NCBI GenBank assembly: GCA_026387965.1
Contig: JAPLKR010000069.1
Location: 1-20,732, forward strand
Direction of reading: 5' to 3'
Length of the DNA: 20,732 bases
Origin: Fusobacteriota bacterium
Lineage (GTDB): Bacteria; Fusobacteriota; Fusobacteriia; JAPLKR01
Shown: piece by piece, positions 1-7,162 of the stretch
Layout: each line of letters starts with the position of its first letter
Position numbering within the stretch: position 1 is the first letter of the stretch
Position numbers and translations under genes: made by a program
Notes under the pieces: generated by a model
Databases searched by the model: none
What the model was told of the DNA's origin: nothing
Seen by the model: the letters and a program-made list of their open reading frames with translations, nothing else

Positions 1-1
1 C

Positions 2-277
2 GCCACTCATGAAAATGGAAAGATTTTCACTAAAGAGGGAACTTTAGCAGGTTCCGCTCTTACCATGATTGGTGCGGTAAAAAATTGTGTAAAATATACC
101 ACTATTTCATTTAAAGAAGCTATTAGAATGGCAACAATATACCCCGCAAAAGCTTTACATATCGACCATTGTCTTGGAAAAATACAACCGGAATACATTG
201 CAAATATTCTTATCTTAAATCAAGATTTATCCATTGACAGTGTTATTCATAAAGGCAATGTTGAAAAATTAATATAA
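2..277 (+). CDS. nagA: N-acetylglucosamine-6-phosphate deacetylase, C-terminal part (cut by window edge)
   Basis: NagA removes the acetyl group from GlcNAc-6-phosphate in the cytoplasm, feeding amino sugars from wall recycling or chitin into GlcN-6-P. Only the last 91 residues are in the window; the frame is open to the left edge and stops with TAA at 275-277. Visible family features are the segment GTLAGSALTM, typical of the last metal-site strand region of NagA, then a conserved helix (FKEAIRMATIYPAKAL) and a closing stretch ending in NILILNQDLSI, the usual NagA end where the small beta domain re-forms. A strong hairpin terminator follows six bases later, so this is the last gene of its transcript. 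Assignment rests on recognition of the C-terminal pattern; another amidohydrolase of the same family is the only serious alternative. Confidence 0.88.
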   Translation, partial: ATHENGKIFTKEGTLAGSALTMIGAVKNCVKYTTISFKEAIRMATIYPAKALHIDHCLGKIQPEYIANILILNQDLSIDSVIHKGNVEKLI

Positions 278-282
278 ATGAG

Positions 283-313
283 AGTCCCAACCAACATGGC
301 TGGGACTTTTTTT
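283..313 (+). terminator. Rho-independent terminator of nagA
   Basis: The arms AGTCCCAACC and GGCTGGGACT pair over ten positions with one A-C mismatch around the loop AACAT. A run of seven T follows directly. It begins six bases after the nagA stop codon. Confidence 0.9.
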
Positions 314-557
314 GCTCAATGTCAAAAAAACCGAAACTCTTCGCACTCACATACCACAGAAAAGTTCTGATTAGTTCCTTTTTTCTCTTTTTATCCACAT
401 AGTATTGGCTAAAAGTACTCATCCATTTCTATCTATTCAAATCCGCTAAACTCGTATTCTTGGATTAATTTTTTGTTTTGGCCGTGTAATCGCTGGTAAG
501 GCACTTGAATCTTGACCGATTTTAGTCAGACTCGTGTCAATTTTATATTGAATAATT

Positions 558-586
558 TTGCTTTTTTTTTCATTTTTTAGTATAAT
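558..586 (+). promoter_or_regulatory. Sigma-A-type promoter of the ArgR fusion gene
   Basis: A -35 hexamer TTGCTT (558-563) and a perfect -10 TATAAT (581-586) are separated by exactly 17 bases. Transcription would start near 593, leaving a leader of about 25 bases. A TATTGAAT motif (546-553) that fits the left half of the ARG-box consensus abuts the -35, which would suit autoregulation, but the right half is poor. Confidence 0.8.
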
Positions 587-607
587 ATATACACTAGTAC
601 AAAAAAT

Positions 608-613
608 GAGGTG
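608..613 (+). promoter_or_regulatory. Ribosome binding site fixing the ArgR fusion start
   Basis: GAGGTG lies four bases before the ATG at 618. The alternative in-frame TTG at 558 lies inside the -35 box and cannot be on the transcript. The in-frame ATG at 606 has no Shine-Dalgarno before it. Confidence 0.75.
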
Positions 614-617
614 TGAT

Positions 618-1532
618 ATGGACAGATTGAAACGAAAAAAACTCATACGAGCTTTGATACAAAACCAACAACTAGGTTCTCAACATGAGTTAATGGATGA
701 GTTAAAAAAACAAAACATCATTGTAACTCAAGCGACACTGAGTAGAGATATCAATGAGCTTGGTATTAAAAAAATCAAAAATCACGATGGCTTCAAGTAT
801 GTTTTAGACGAAGAAAAGCTTATAATTAATACACGCGTATTATTAAATTATGAGGTCATTGAAGTAACCAACAATGAAGTCGGTATTTATATCAAAACAC
901 TACCTGGTAGAGCTAGCGGGGTTGCAGATTTAGTGGATAAAGTCAGTGAAGATCTTATTCTAACAACCATAGCGGGCGATAACACTATTTTTATAGTGCC
1001 ATACTCAATAAATGATATTTCATTGTTAAAAGAGAAAATTGAAAATTTTATTGACAACAAAGAGCAACTTGATAGAAAAAAAATAATAAAAACACTAATT
1101 AAAAACCATAAAATCGAATCACAACAAGAGCTTCTTCATCTGCTTCAATTAGAAAATATTAAAATTACTCAAGCAACCTTAAGTCGAGATATGAAAGAGT
1201 TAGGTATTAAAAAAACCTACCCAAAAAACAATGATAGTTTTTATGATTTTGATCAAAAAGAACTGATATTAAGCACCCTTGCACTGATTAGCTACGAAGT
1301 TATTGATATTGTTTCAAATGAAATCGGCGTCTTCATCAAAACGCTTCCAGGAAGAGCCAATGGTGTTGCCGAACTTATTGATACCATTAATAATAAACAT
1401 ATTTTAACTACCATTGCTGGGGATAATTCAATTTTTGTTATTCCTAAAAGCATCAAAAATATCGCGCAAGTTAAAAAAACTCTAGAACTTTTTGTTGATG
1501 GGTTTATAAATGAAGAAAGCAGAGCCCAATAG
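618..1532 (+). CDS. Tandem-fused double arginine repressor (ArgR-ArgR)
   Basis: This 304-residue protein is two full-length ArgR/AhrC repressors in one chain; the family is normally about 150 residues. Half 1 (residues 1-147) and half 2 (about 150-304) each carry a winged-helix DNA-binding domain with the signature TQATLSRD..ELGIKK (37-52 and 184-199) and a C-terminal oligomerisation/arginine-binding domain with KTLPGRA.GVA (93-103 and 241-251) and TTIAGDN.IF (116-125 and 264-273). By eye the halves are about half identical. The C-terminal helix of half 1 runs into the N-terminal helix of half 2 through only a few polar residues. Both halves have GDN where well-studied ArgR proteins have GDD in the arginine pocket. 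ArgR normally works as a hexamer that represses arginine synthesis or activates catabolism; a fused chain could build an equivalent from three copies (inference). The gene stands alone between two terminators. No frameshift or stop separates the halves, so the fusion is real in this sequence. Confidence 0.93.
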   Translation: MDRLKRKKLIRALIQNQQLGSQHELMDELKKQNIIVTQATLSRDINELGIKKIKNHDGFKYVLDEEKLIINTRVLLNYEVIEVTNNEVGIYIKTLPGRASGVADLVDKVSEDLILTTIAGDNTIFIVPYSINDISLLKEKIENFIDNKEQLDRKKIIKTLIKNHKIESQQELLHLLQLENIKITQATLSRDMKELGIKKTYPKNNDSFYDFDQKELILSTLALISYEVIDIVSNEIGVFIKTLPGRANGVAELIDTINNKHILTTIAGDNSIFVIPKSIKNIAQVKKTLELFVDGFINEESRAQ

Positions 1533-1560
1533 CACTGCTTTCTTCATTTATAGCCGTTTT
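1505..1560 (+). terminator. Hairpin terminator overlapping the end of the ArgR fusion gene
   Basis: An 18-base perfect stem (1505-1522 with 1535-1552) closes a 12-base loop that contains the stop codon. The left arm is coding sequence for the last residues of the protein. The downstream T stretch is short and interrupted (GTTTTATT), so termination strength is uncertain. Confidence 0.65.
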
Positions 1561-1588
1561 ATTAAATATGAGAAATGAATGCTTCGCT

Positions 1589-1660
1589 TGTCATTTTGGT
1601 CATAGTGCCGGAATCTATTTTTAAAGTTTGTAGATACCGGCATTAACAGCCGGTATGACA
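1589..1660. repeat. REP/MITE-like palindromic intergenic element
   Basis: The 72-base element has inverted ends TGTCAT (1589-1594) and ATGACA (1655-1660). Inside, TGCCGGAATCTA pairs with TAGATACCGGCA around an AT-rich spacer, with one mismatch. A second perfect stem, ATACCGGC with GCCGGTAT (1634-1641/1649-1656), is an alternative fold. CCGG-rich blocks are unlike the AT-rich surroundings. It lies between the ArgR hairpin and the decayed 3' end of the HD-GYP pseudogene and has no coding capacity. The layout resembles dispersed palindromic repeats of other bacteria; copy number cannot be seen from one window. Confidence 0.6.
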
Positions 1661-1767
1661 AATTCTAGAATTCTATATCTTTTAGCAATCCGCTATAATA
1701 TCCTCATCTTTGTTATCCTTAGTTCGATTTTTTATTGCAAATAAATATGGCAACCCTAAACTTCCCG

Positions 1768-1797
1768 TAATACCCCTCCGCAAGCGGAGGGGTATTA
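1768..1797. repeat. GC-rich perfect hairpin inside the HD-GYP pseudogene
   Basis: TAATACCCCTCCGC pairs perfectly with its complement over 14 bases around a two-base AA centre. It lies at the point where similarity to HD-GYP proteins fades, just after the VNAFIKFQSG segment on the - strand. Its base composition differs sharply from its neighbours, suggesting an inserted palindromic element. There is no T run on either side, so it is not a normal terminator. Confidence 0.65.
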
Positions 1798-2770
1798 GAC
1801 CCGATTGAAACTTAATAAAAGCATTCACAACATCCGGATCAAAATGTTTACCACTCTCGGAGATAATTATGCGTTTGGCATCCTCAAATGAAAAAAACGC
1901 TTTTATAAACTCTTTTAAGGTCAATGTATCATATAACATCAACTAACGCCATTAATCGCCCACACACGGGGATTTCTCCCCCTATTATACCTTGCGTATA
2001 ACCAGTTCCATCCCATTTTTCATGATGTGTATAGGAAATGATTTTTGCCATTTTTATGAATTCATTTGAAGAATCATATTTTTCTGCTTTTTCCATAGTT
2101 TCTTTACCAATTTCAGTATATTTTTTCATATATTCAAACTCTTGAAGCGATAATTTGTTCGTTTTATGTAGTATTGAGTCAGAAATATTAGTTTTGCCAA
2201 TATCGTGCAGTGGAGTCGTCTTTTATGGCATTTCAATTTCAATACCTGTCAAATACTTTGAATACTTTGACATACGACTCAAACTTGTTTCGAGTACCTT
2301 CATTAATTCGCCCGTTCTCATTATATGCTCTCCTGTTTCATTATCACGTGTCTCTGCAAGTGAAATAAGTAGTACTTGCATCCCTTTTTGTACCACCTGT
2401 AATTATTGAGTTCTCTCTAAAACCTCAATTTCAAGATTTTTAGTTAATTGTTCCAAGGCCTCTGAAGCTTCTTTTCTTTCCGTCACATCCGAATACATGC
2501 GCGCAAGATAGCGACCCTCGTCTAACTCTGCAATAAGTGAATGAATAACAGCATAAAAGAATCTATCAATTTTTTTTCCACTTAATATTTCCAAGTATTT
2601 TCGGTTTATTGTTATTTTTTCAACTGATATGAGTGAGTTTTCAATCAAAAAAATAATCTTTTTCAAAATGCAGTAGCAGCGGGTCTCCTATGGAGATCAA
2701 ATTCTCTAAATTTAAAGAGCTCTCTAAACGCGCGATTTACAAAATACAATTTTTTCGCAGCTAGATTATA

Positions 2771-2810
2771 GTGTAGTGTAGTGTAGTGTAGTGTAGTATA
2801 GTATAGTATC
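2771..2810. repeat. Pentanucleotide tandem repeat (GTGTA/GTATA)
   Basis: Five perfect GTGTA units (2771-2795) are followed by two GTATA units and a GTATC unit. On the - strand the array encodes a run of Tyr, Thr, Leu and His in the first PAS-like region of the pseudogene, between DTAIL and NLAAKKLYF. Each gain or loss of one unit shifts the reading frame. Confidence 0.9.
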
Positions 2811-3242
2811 GCAGTGTCACTGTTTTCAATCAGACTTTTAAATCTTTTCACACTAGATTTTATTTGTTTTTCAAGCTTTAATGGTTCAGTTGAATCAATA
2901 TATAACTGTATAATTGCAATAAGGGCATCATGCCCATCTAAAGGAGGAAATGTGTGTATTGCCACTGCGTTGATAGGGCTTAACTCATTTTCATATATAC
3001 GTACACACTTGTAGGCAACTCGTCACGCTTAACAATATCTAAAGGCCTTCTAAAATTCTCAATCATTTTACGACATGCCATTCTTGGGATATTTATATCC
3101 TCTGGTATAAGATTATTGGTAAAAATAACTTCAAAATTATCTGGACGAAAGATATTTGGAGAATAAGGAAGCGTGTGAACAATTTCAGCAAATACTTTAT
3201 TTGTAATCAACTCATTTAGCGTTATCATGCTTCCCCTCCTCT

Positions 3243-5060
3243 TTATTCAACCGTTACAGATTTAGCTAAATTTCTAGGTTTATCTACATCTAAGCCTTTA
3301 ATTTCAGCCACATAATAAGCGATAAGCTGCATATAAATTACCGTAAGAAGCGGTGAAAACAGTTCTGAAATTTCTGGAATGTAAAGAACATCCATTCCTT
3401 CATTTTTAATTTTATCATCCCCTTCTGTGGCAATAATAATCACTTTCCCTTTGCGAGCTTTAATCTCTTGAATATTACTTAATGTTTTTGCATAGGTACT
3501 TCCCTTTACACAAACAGCTACTGATGGAGTAAACTCATCGATTAGGGCTATCGGCCCATGCTTCAACTCGCCCGCTTGGTAGCCTTCAGCATGAATATAA
3601 GATATCTCTTTAAGCTTTAACGCACCTTCTAATGCTATTGGATAGTTTATATTTCTTCCAACATACATAATGGACTTTACAAACGTAAGAGATTTCGAAA
3701 CACTTTGAATATATAGATGATTTTTTAAAATATTTTCTATTTGATTAGGAATTTTTTCTAAAATCTTTATATATTCTCTCTCTTTACCCTTACTGATTTT
3801 TTCTTGTATTCTCCCAATTTGAAGCATAAGAAGGTAAAAAGAGACAAGCTGTGCTATAAATGCTTTCGTTGACGCTACGCCAATTTCTGGTCCCGCATTA
3901 GTATATATCACGCCATTCGCTTCTCTCGCAATAGTACTTCCCACCACATTTACAATACCAATAACCTTTGCACCATGAGCTTTTACTTCCCTAAGTGCTG
4001 CTAGCGTATCTGCCGTTTCACCAGATTGACTCACTACGAGATATAAAGTATCTTCCTCAATAATCGGGTTTCTATATCTAAATTCTGACGCAACATCCAA
4101 ACTTACAGGTATTCTTAACTCTTCTTCAATAATATACTTTCCAACAAGTCCTGCATGAAAAGAGGTTCCGCATGCAATAACCGAAACACGTTTTATTCCG
4201 TGAAGTATCTCTGCTGAGATCTCTTTAATCTCAACTTGCTCAGAATAAATTTTTCCTCTTAACGTATTGATGATTACTTCTGGTTGTTCAAAAATTTCTT
4301 TTAACATAAAATGCTTATAGCCTAATTTTTCAGCAGCACTAATATCCCAATCCACAATTTTAATATCAAGTGGCAGTTCTACACCATTTGAATTCATGAG
4401 CTTTACACTGTCTGCTTTTACCACAGCCACCTCACCATCATTCAAATATACCACTTTATCTGTGTATTTTAGTGTTGCCGTCACATCAGAAGCAATGATG
4501 TTTTCGTGCTCTCCTACTCCAATAATGAGTGGGGAACCTTTTCTCGCTACGATTATTCTGTCAGGTTCGTGCTTAGATACCACCGCAATGGCATATGCCC
4601 CCTCTAACTCTTCCAACGCCTTAATTACTGCTATTTCTAAATTATCTATATAATAGTCTGCGATTAAATGAACAATCGTTTCTGTATCCGTTGCAGAACG
4701 AAACACATGACCTTTTTTAGAAAGCATCTCTCGAAGTTCCATAAAATTTTCAATAATCCCATTATGTACGACTGCGATATCATATCCCGTGCTTGTGTGT
4801 GGATGAGCATTCGCAACACTAGGCTCTCCATGAGTTGCCCATCTTGTATGACCAATAGCTATATTCGACATTAAATCTTTATTTCTTATTAGGTTTTTCA
4901 GCTCCGAAAGTTTTCCAACTTCTCTTTCTACAAAAAGATTCCCATCTTTTAATACCGCTATACCTGCCGAGTCATATCCTCTATATTCTAATTTTTCAAG
5001 GCCTTCAATAACAACGTCTTTCGCTTTATTATCGCCAATATATCCGACTATTCCACACAT
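3243..5060 (-). CDS. glmS: Glutamine--fructose-6-phosphate aminotransferase (isomerizing)
   Basis: GlmS makes glucosamine-6-phosphate from fructose-6-phosphate and glutamine, the entry step to UDP-GlcNAc and peptidoglycan. The 605 residues match the family length. Cys2 of MCGIVGYIGD is the glutaminase nucleophile, followed by the class-II amidotransferase features GHTRWATHGEP (70-80) and HNGIIEN (99-105). Two SIS domains follow, with CGTSFHAG (297-304), SQSGETADT (344-352) and a later EGYQAGELKHGP. The end KSVTVE is the canonical C-terminus that folds into the active site. Start ATG 5060 has AGGAGGGG before it, and that site overlaps the stop codon of the upstream peptidase gene. There is no room for a glmS ribozyme leader, as the gene sits ten bases behind its neighbour. 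Expression is therefore presumably set by the upstream operon. Confidence 0.98.
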   Translation of the reverse strand: MCGIVGYIGDNKAKDVVIEGLEKLEYRGYDSAGIAVLKDGNLFVEREVGKLSELKNLIRNKDLMSNIAIGHTRWATHGEPSVANAHPHTSTGYDIAVVHNGIIENFMELREMLSKKGHVFRSATDTETIVHLIADYYIDNLEIAVIKALEELEGAYAIAVVSKHEPDRIIVARKGSPLIIGVGEHENIIASDVTATLKYTDKVVYLNDGEVAVVKADSVKLMNSNGVELPLDIKIVDWDISAAEKLGYKHFMLKEIFEQPEVIINTLRGKIYSEQVEIKEISAEILHGIKRVSVIACGTSFHAGLVGKYIIEEELRIPVSLDVASEFRYRNPIIEEDTLYLVVSQSGETADTLAALREVKAHGAKVIGIVNVVGSTIAREANGVIYTNAGPEIGVASTKAFIAQLVSFYLLMLQIGRIQEKISKGKEREYIKILEKIPNQIENILKNHLYIQSVSKSLTFVKSIMYVGRNINYPIALEGALKLKEISYIHAEGYQAGELKHGPIALIDEFTPSVAVCVKGSTYAKTLSNIQEIKARKGKVIIIATEGDDKIKNEGMDVLYIPEISELFSPLLTVIYMQLIAYYVAEIKGLDVDKPRNLAKSVTVE

Positions 5061-5070
5061 CTTTCCCCTC

Positions 5071-6144
5071 CTATTTATCTAATAACAACAATTTTTTACT
5101 CGTTTTTGTTAGAATTTTCACCCCATTTTCCGTAATGTATACATCATCTTCAATTCTGACTCCAAATTGATTATCAATATAAGCACCTGGCTCTACAGTA
5201 AACGTCATTCCTATTTCAATAATGGCTTTTGAATTTGCATTTACATAAGGGGGCTCATGCACTTCTATTCCTAATGCATGACCCAATCCATGAACGAAAC
5301 AATCCCCGTAACCACTTTCAGTTAAAGAATTACGCGCAATGGCATCTAAATTAGAAAAAGCCATCCCGCTTTTAATACTTGATAGTGCAAGCTCTTGAGC
5401 TTTAAGTACCGCACTGTACATACTTTCCATTTCTTTAGGAATCTCTTTCCCAATAAAAATAGTTCGAGTCATATCGCTTACATAGCCTTGATACGTTGCC
5501 CCAAAATCAAATGTTATAAGTTCTCCTCGTCCAATAAGCTTATCACTCGCACCTGCGTGCGGCATACTTGAACGATATCCTGATGCAACGATACTATCAA
5601 ACGAGGCTTTTTCACTTCCAAGAAGTTTCATTTGATACTCTAAAAAAGCAGCTACTTCCCGCTCACTCATTCCAACTTGTAGGTACTCTAATGTTTTCTG
5701 AAATGCTTGATCGGCAATTTCAGCAGCTTTTTGCATTTTGTCTACTTCTAAACTCGATTTTATTTCACGAATCTTTAAAATTATATTGTCTAACGATGTT
5801 ATTTTTTTTGATATTGCCCCTTCTAACTCTTCAAATCGAATATGAGAAAGGTCGTATGCTTCTACGCCTACCGTTTCTATATCAAGTCCATTAATGAGTT
5901 CACATATTTCTTGAGTAAAATTTTTATTTACTTTAACCACTTCAATATCGCTTGATACAATCTCTTTTGCCACAAGTAAATATCTAGAATCCGTAAAAAA
6001 ATAATTTCCTTTTGTTGAAATCAAAAGATGCCCAAAAGAACCTGAAAACCCAGTTAGATATCTCACATTAAAACAATTTGTCACCCAAATTGCATCTACT
6101 TTTGCTGTTTCTAATATTATTTTGATCTTTTCACCTAAGTTCAT
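5071..6144 (-). CDS. M24-family Xaa-Pro aminopeptidase
   Basis: A cytoplasmic dinuclear-metal peptidase of 357 residues that removes N-terminal residues before proline or cleaves Xaa-Pro dipeptides. The N-terminal creatinase-like domain (about 1-125) is followed by the pita-bread catalytic domain. All five metal ligands are visible: Asp213 and Asp224 (TFDFGATYQGYVSDMTRT), His289 (HGLGHALG), Glu318 (TVEPGAY) and Glu332 (RIEDDV). The conserved FDSIVASG and HEPP segments are also present. ATG 6144 has GGAGG eight bases upstream, located within the last codons of mnmA, and the genes overlap by 14 bases. Length and the N-domain favour the PepQ/YpdF-like short aminopeptidase P group over methionine aminopeptidase. 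The exact substrate cannot be read from sequence. Confidence 0.93.
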   Translation of the reverse strand: MNLGEKIKIILETAKVDAIWVTNCFNVRYLTGFSGSFGHLLISTKGNYFFTDSRYLLVAKEIVSSDIEVVKVNKNFTQEICELINGLDIETVGVEAYDLSHIRFEELEGAISKKITSLDNIILKIREIKSSLEVDKMQKAAEIADQAFQKTLEYLQVGMSEREVAAFLEYQMKLLGSEKASFDSIVASGYRSSMPHAGASDKLIGRGELITFDFGATYQGYVSDMTRTIFIGKEIPKEMESMYSAVLKAQELALSSIKSGMAFSNLDAIARNSLTESGYGDCFVHGLGHALGIEVHEPPYVNANSKAIIEIGMTFTVEPGAYIDNQFGVRIEDDVYITENGVKILTKTSKKLLLLDK

Positions 6145-7162
6145 CGATTATGCCTCCAGCAACTAATTCTAATTTTTTTGTATAGATTACCAAATGTTGC
6201 CCTTTAGATCCGTGAGTATTTTTTTCGCTATACACAAAGACATAACGGCCCTCTATCTCTCTTAAATTGCCTTCAAATCCTTTACTCGAAGAGCGAGCCC
6301 GTCCAATTAACGTCATGTGCGATAGCTTATCATGCTCTATATGTAAAACTGTTTCCTTTAAATAAAACAAGCTTTTTTCTAGGAACATATGAGGGCCTAC
6401 AACAATTTCATTTTTCTCTGGATGAATTTCTAAAACAAAAAGCGGTTTTGAAAAATTTAAGTTAAGACCTTTTCTTTGTCCAACGGTATATTGCTGAAAT
6501 CCATTATGAGTTCCCAATATTTTGCCAAAATTGTCCACAATGTTGCCATGTCTTTTCTCAGGAATATAACGATTTAAAAAATCAATATACCCCTCTTTTG
6601 CAAAACATAAATTTTGACTATCTTTCTTTCCGTACACCGGCAAATTATAAAATTTCCCTAACGCTCTCACTTCGCTTTTAGGTTTTCCTGCAAGGGGAAA
6701 AATTGCTCTTTCTAATATGCCTGATGACACCCTATATAGCATATAACATTGGTCCTTTAAGCTTTCTTTGTCCCATATAAAAAGGGGTTTATTAAACTCC
6801 TCGCACTGCTTGATATAAGCATAATGCCCTGTCGCAATATAATCGTTTTCATTTTCAACAAACGAATAAAGTATTTTAAACTTAACACGCTCATTACATA
6901 AAAGACACGGAGAGGGTGTTTCACCACTGCAATAGCTCTCAATAAAAGGAGTCTTCACTTGTTCATTAAATGATTCAATCACATGATATTCAATATATTT
7001 TATGCCTATAACGTCGCACACTTTTTTTGCATCTTCATCTCTACTTGTTTCAGATACAACCAGATGAACTCCAATAACCTCATATCCCCGTTCTTTAAGC
7101 AAATACGCCGATACCGCGCTATCTACCCCACCGCTAATACCTAAAAAGACCCGTTTACTCAT
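6131..7162 (-). CDS. mnmA: tRNA-specific 2-thiouridylase
   Basis: MnmA uses ATP and a relayed persulfide to thiolate the wobble uridine (U34) of Lys, Glu and Gln tRNAs. The 343-residue protein has the PP-loop SGGVDS (10-15), the tRNA-binding segment ATGHYAYI (110-117), DQCYMLYR (137-144) and YTVGQRKGLNL (225-235). The two catalytic cysteines are expected at Cys89 (PCLLCNERVKF) and Cys186 (SQNLCFA). Cys86 forms the PCxxC variant common in clostridial members. It is slightly shorter than the E. coli enzyme because the loop after the first strands lacks the long insertion. ATG 7162 lies inside the 3' end of the recombinase gene, with an eight-base overlap and only a weak AGG before it, so translational coupling is likely. 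Confidence 0.95.
   Translation of the reverse strand: MSKRVFLGISGGVDSAVSAYLLKERGYEVIGVHLVVSETSRDEDAKKVCDVIGIKYIEYHVIESFNEQVKTPFIESYCSGETPSPCLLCNERVKFKILYSFVENENDYIATGHYAYIKQCEEFNKPLFIWDKESLKDQCYMLYRVSSGILERAIFPLAGKPKSEVRALGKFYNLPVYGKKDSQNLCFAKEGYIDFLNRYIPEKRHGNIVDNFGKILGTHNGFQQYTVGQRKGLNLNFSKPLFVLEIHPEKNEIVVGPHMFLEKSLFYLKETVLHIEHDKLSHMTLIGRARSSSKGFEGNLREIEGRYVFVYSEKNTHGSKGQHLVIYTKKLELVAGGIIDELR

Larger units (their letters stand above)
314..617. other. Intergenic region upstream of argR-argR
   Basis: About 300 bases with no convincing gene. Short open frames on either strand lack ribosome binding sites and resemble nothing I recognise. The right end holds the promoter and leader of the ArgR fusion. 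Two TTGAAT motifs (505-510 and 548-553) resemble the left half of an ARG box; neither has a good right half. Confidence 0.5.
1682..3228 (-). pseudogene. Decayed PAS-HD-GYP cyclic-di-GMP phosphodiesterase
   Basis: Pieces of one protein lie in order on the - strand. They begin with an N-terminal sensory part from ATG 3228 (ribosome site AGGAGGGG), followed by a PAS-like part (SLIENSDTAIL, FVNRAFREL) and a second PAS end with DVTERKEASEAL. Last comes an HD-GYP domain with ETGEH, PLHDIGK and HHEKWDGTGY, then FDPDVV. Intact HD-GYP proteins hydrolyse cyclic di-GMP. The reading frame is broken at least five times: frameshifts near 2985-3005, 2665-2680 and 1937, and in-frame TAA codons at 2403-2405 and 2223-2225. 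The 1937 lesion looks like a one-base insertion within DVYDTLT. A pentanucleotide repeat interrupts the first PAS region, and a GC-rich hairpin sits near the 3' end. It follows glmS by 14 bases, so it is probably still transcribed. Several independent lesions make sequencing error an unlikely full explanation. Confidence 0.85.

Noticed and set aside
558-617. Longer ArgR fusion starting at TTG 558 or ATG 606
   Set aside because: The TTG is inside the -35 hexamer, before the transcription start, and ATG 606 has no ribosome site. ATG 618 has GAGGTG and matches the usual ArgR start.
446-646. Small - strand open frame of 66 residues upstream of argR
   Set aside because: It covers the argR promoter and start on the opposite strand, has no ribosome site, and resembles no family.
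2155-2409. + strand open frame of 84 residues
   Set aside because: It is the antisense shadow of the HD-GYP pseudogene, whose - strand reading gives clear HD-GYP motifs.
2771-2810. CRISPR-like repeats
   Set aside because: The units are five bases and contiguous, without spacers, so this is a simple sequence repeat.
5061-5070. glmS ribozyme/riboswitch before glmS
   Set aside because: Only ten bases separate glmS from the upstream gene, and none of the ribozyme core is present inside that gene's end as far as I can see.
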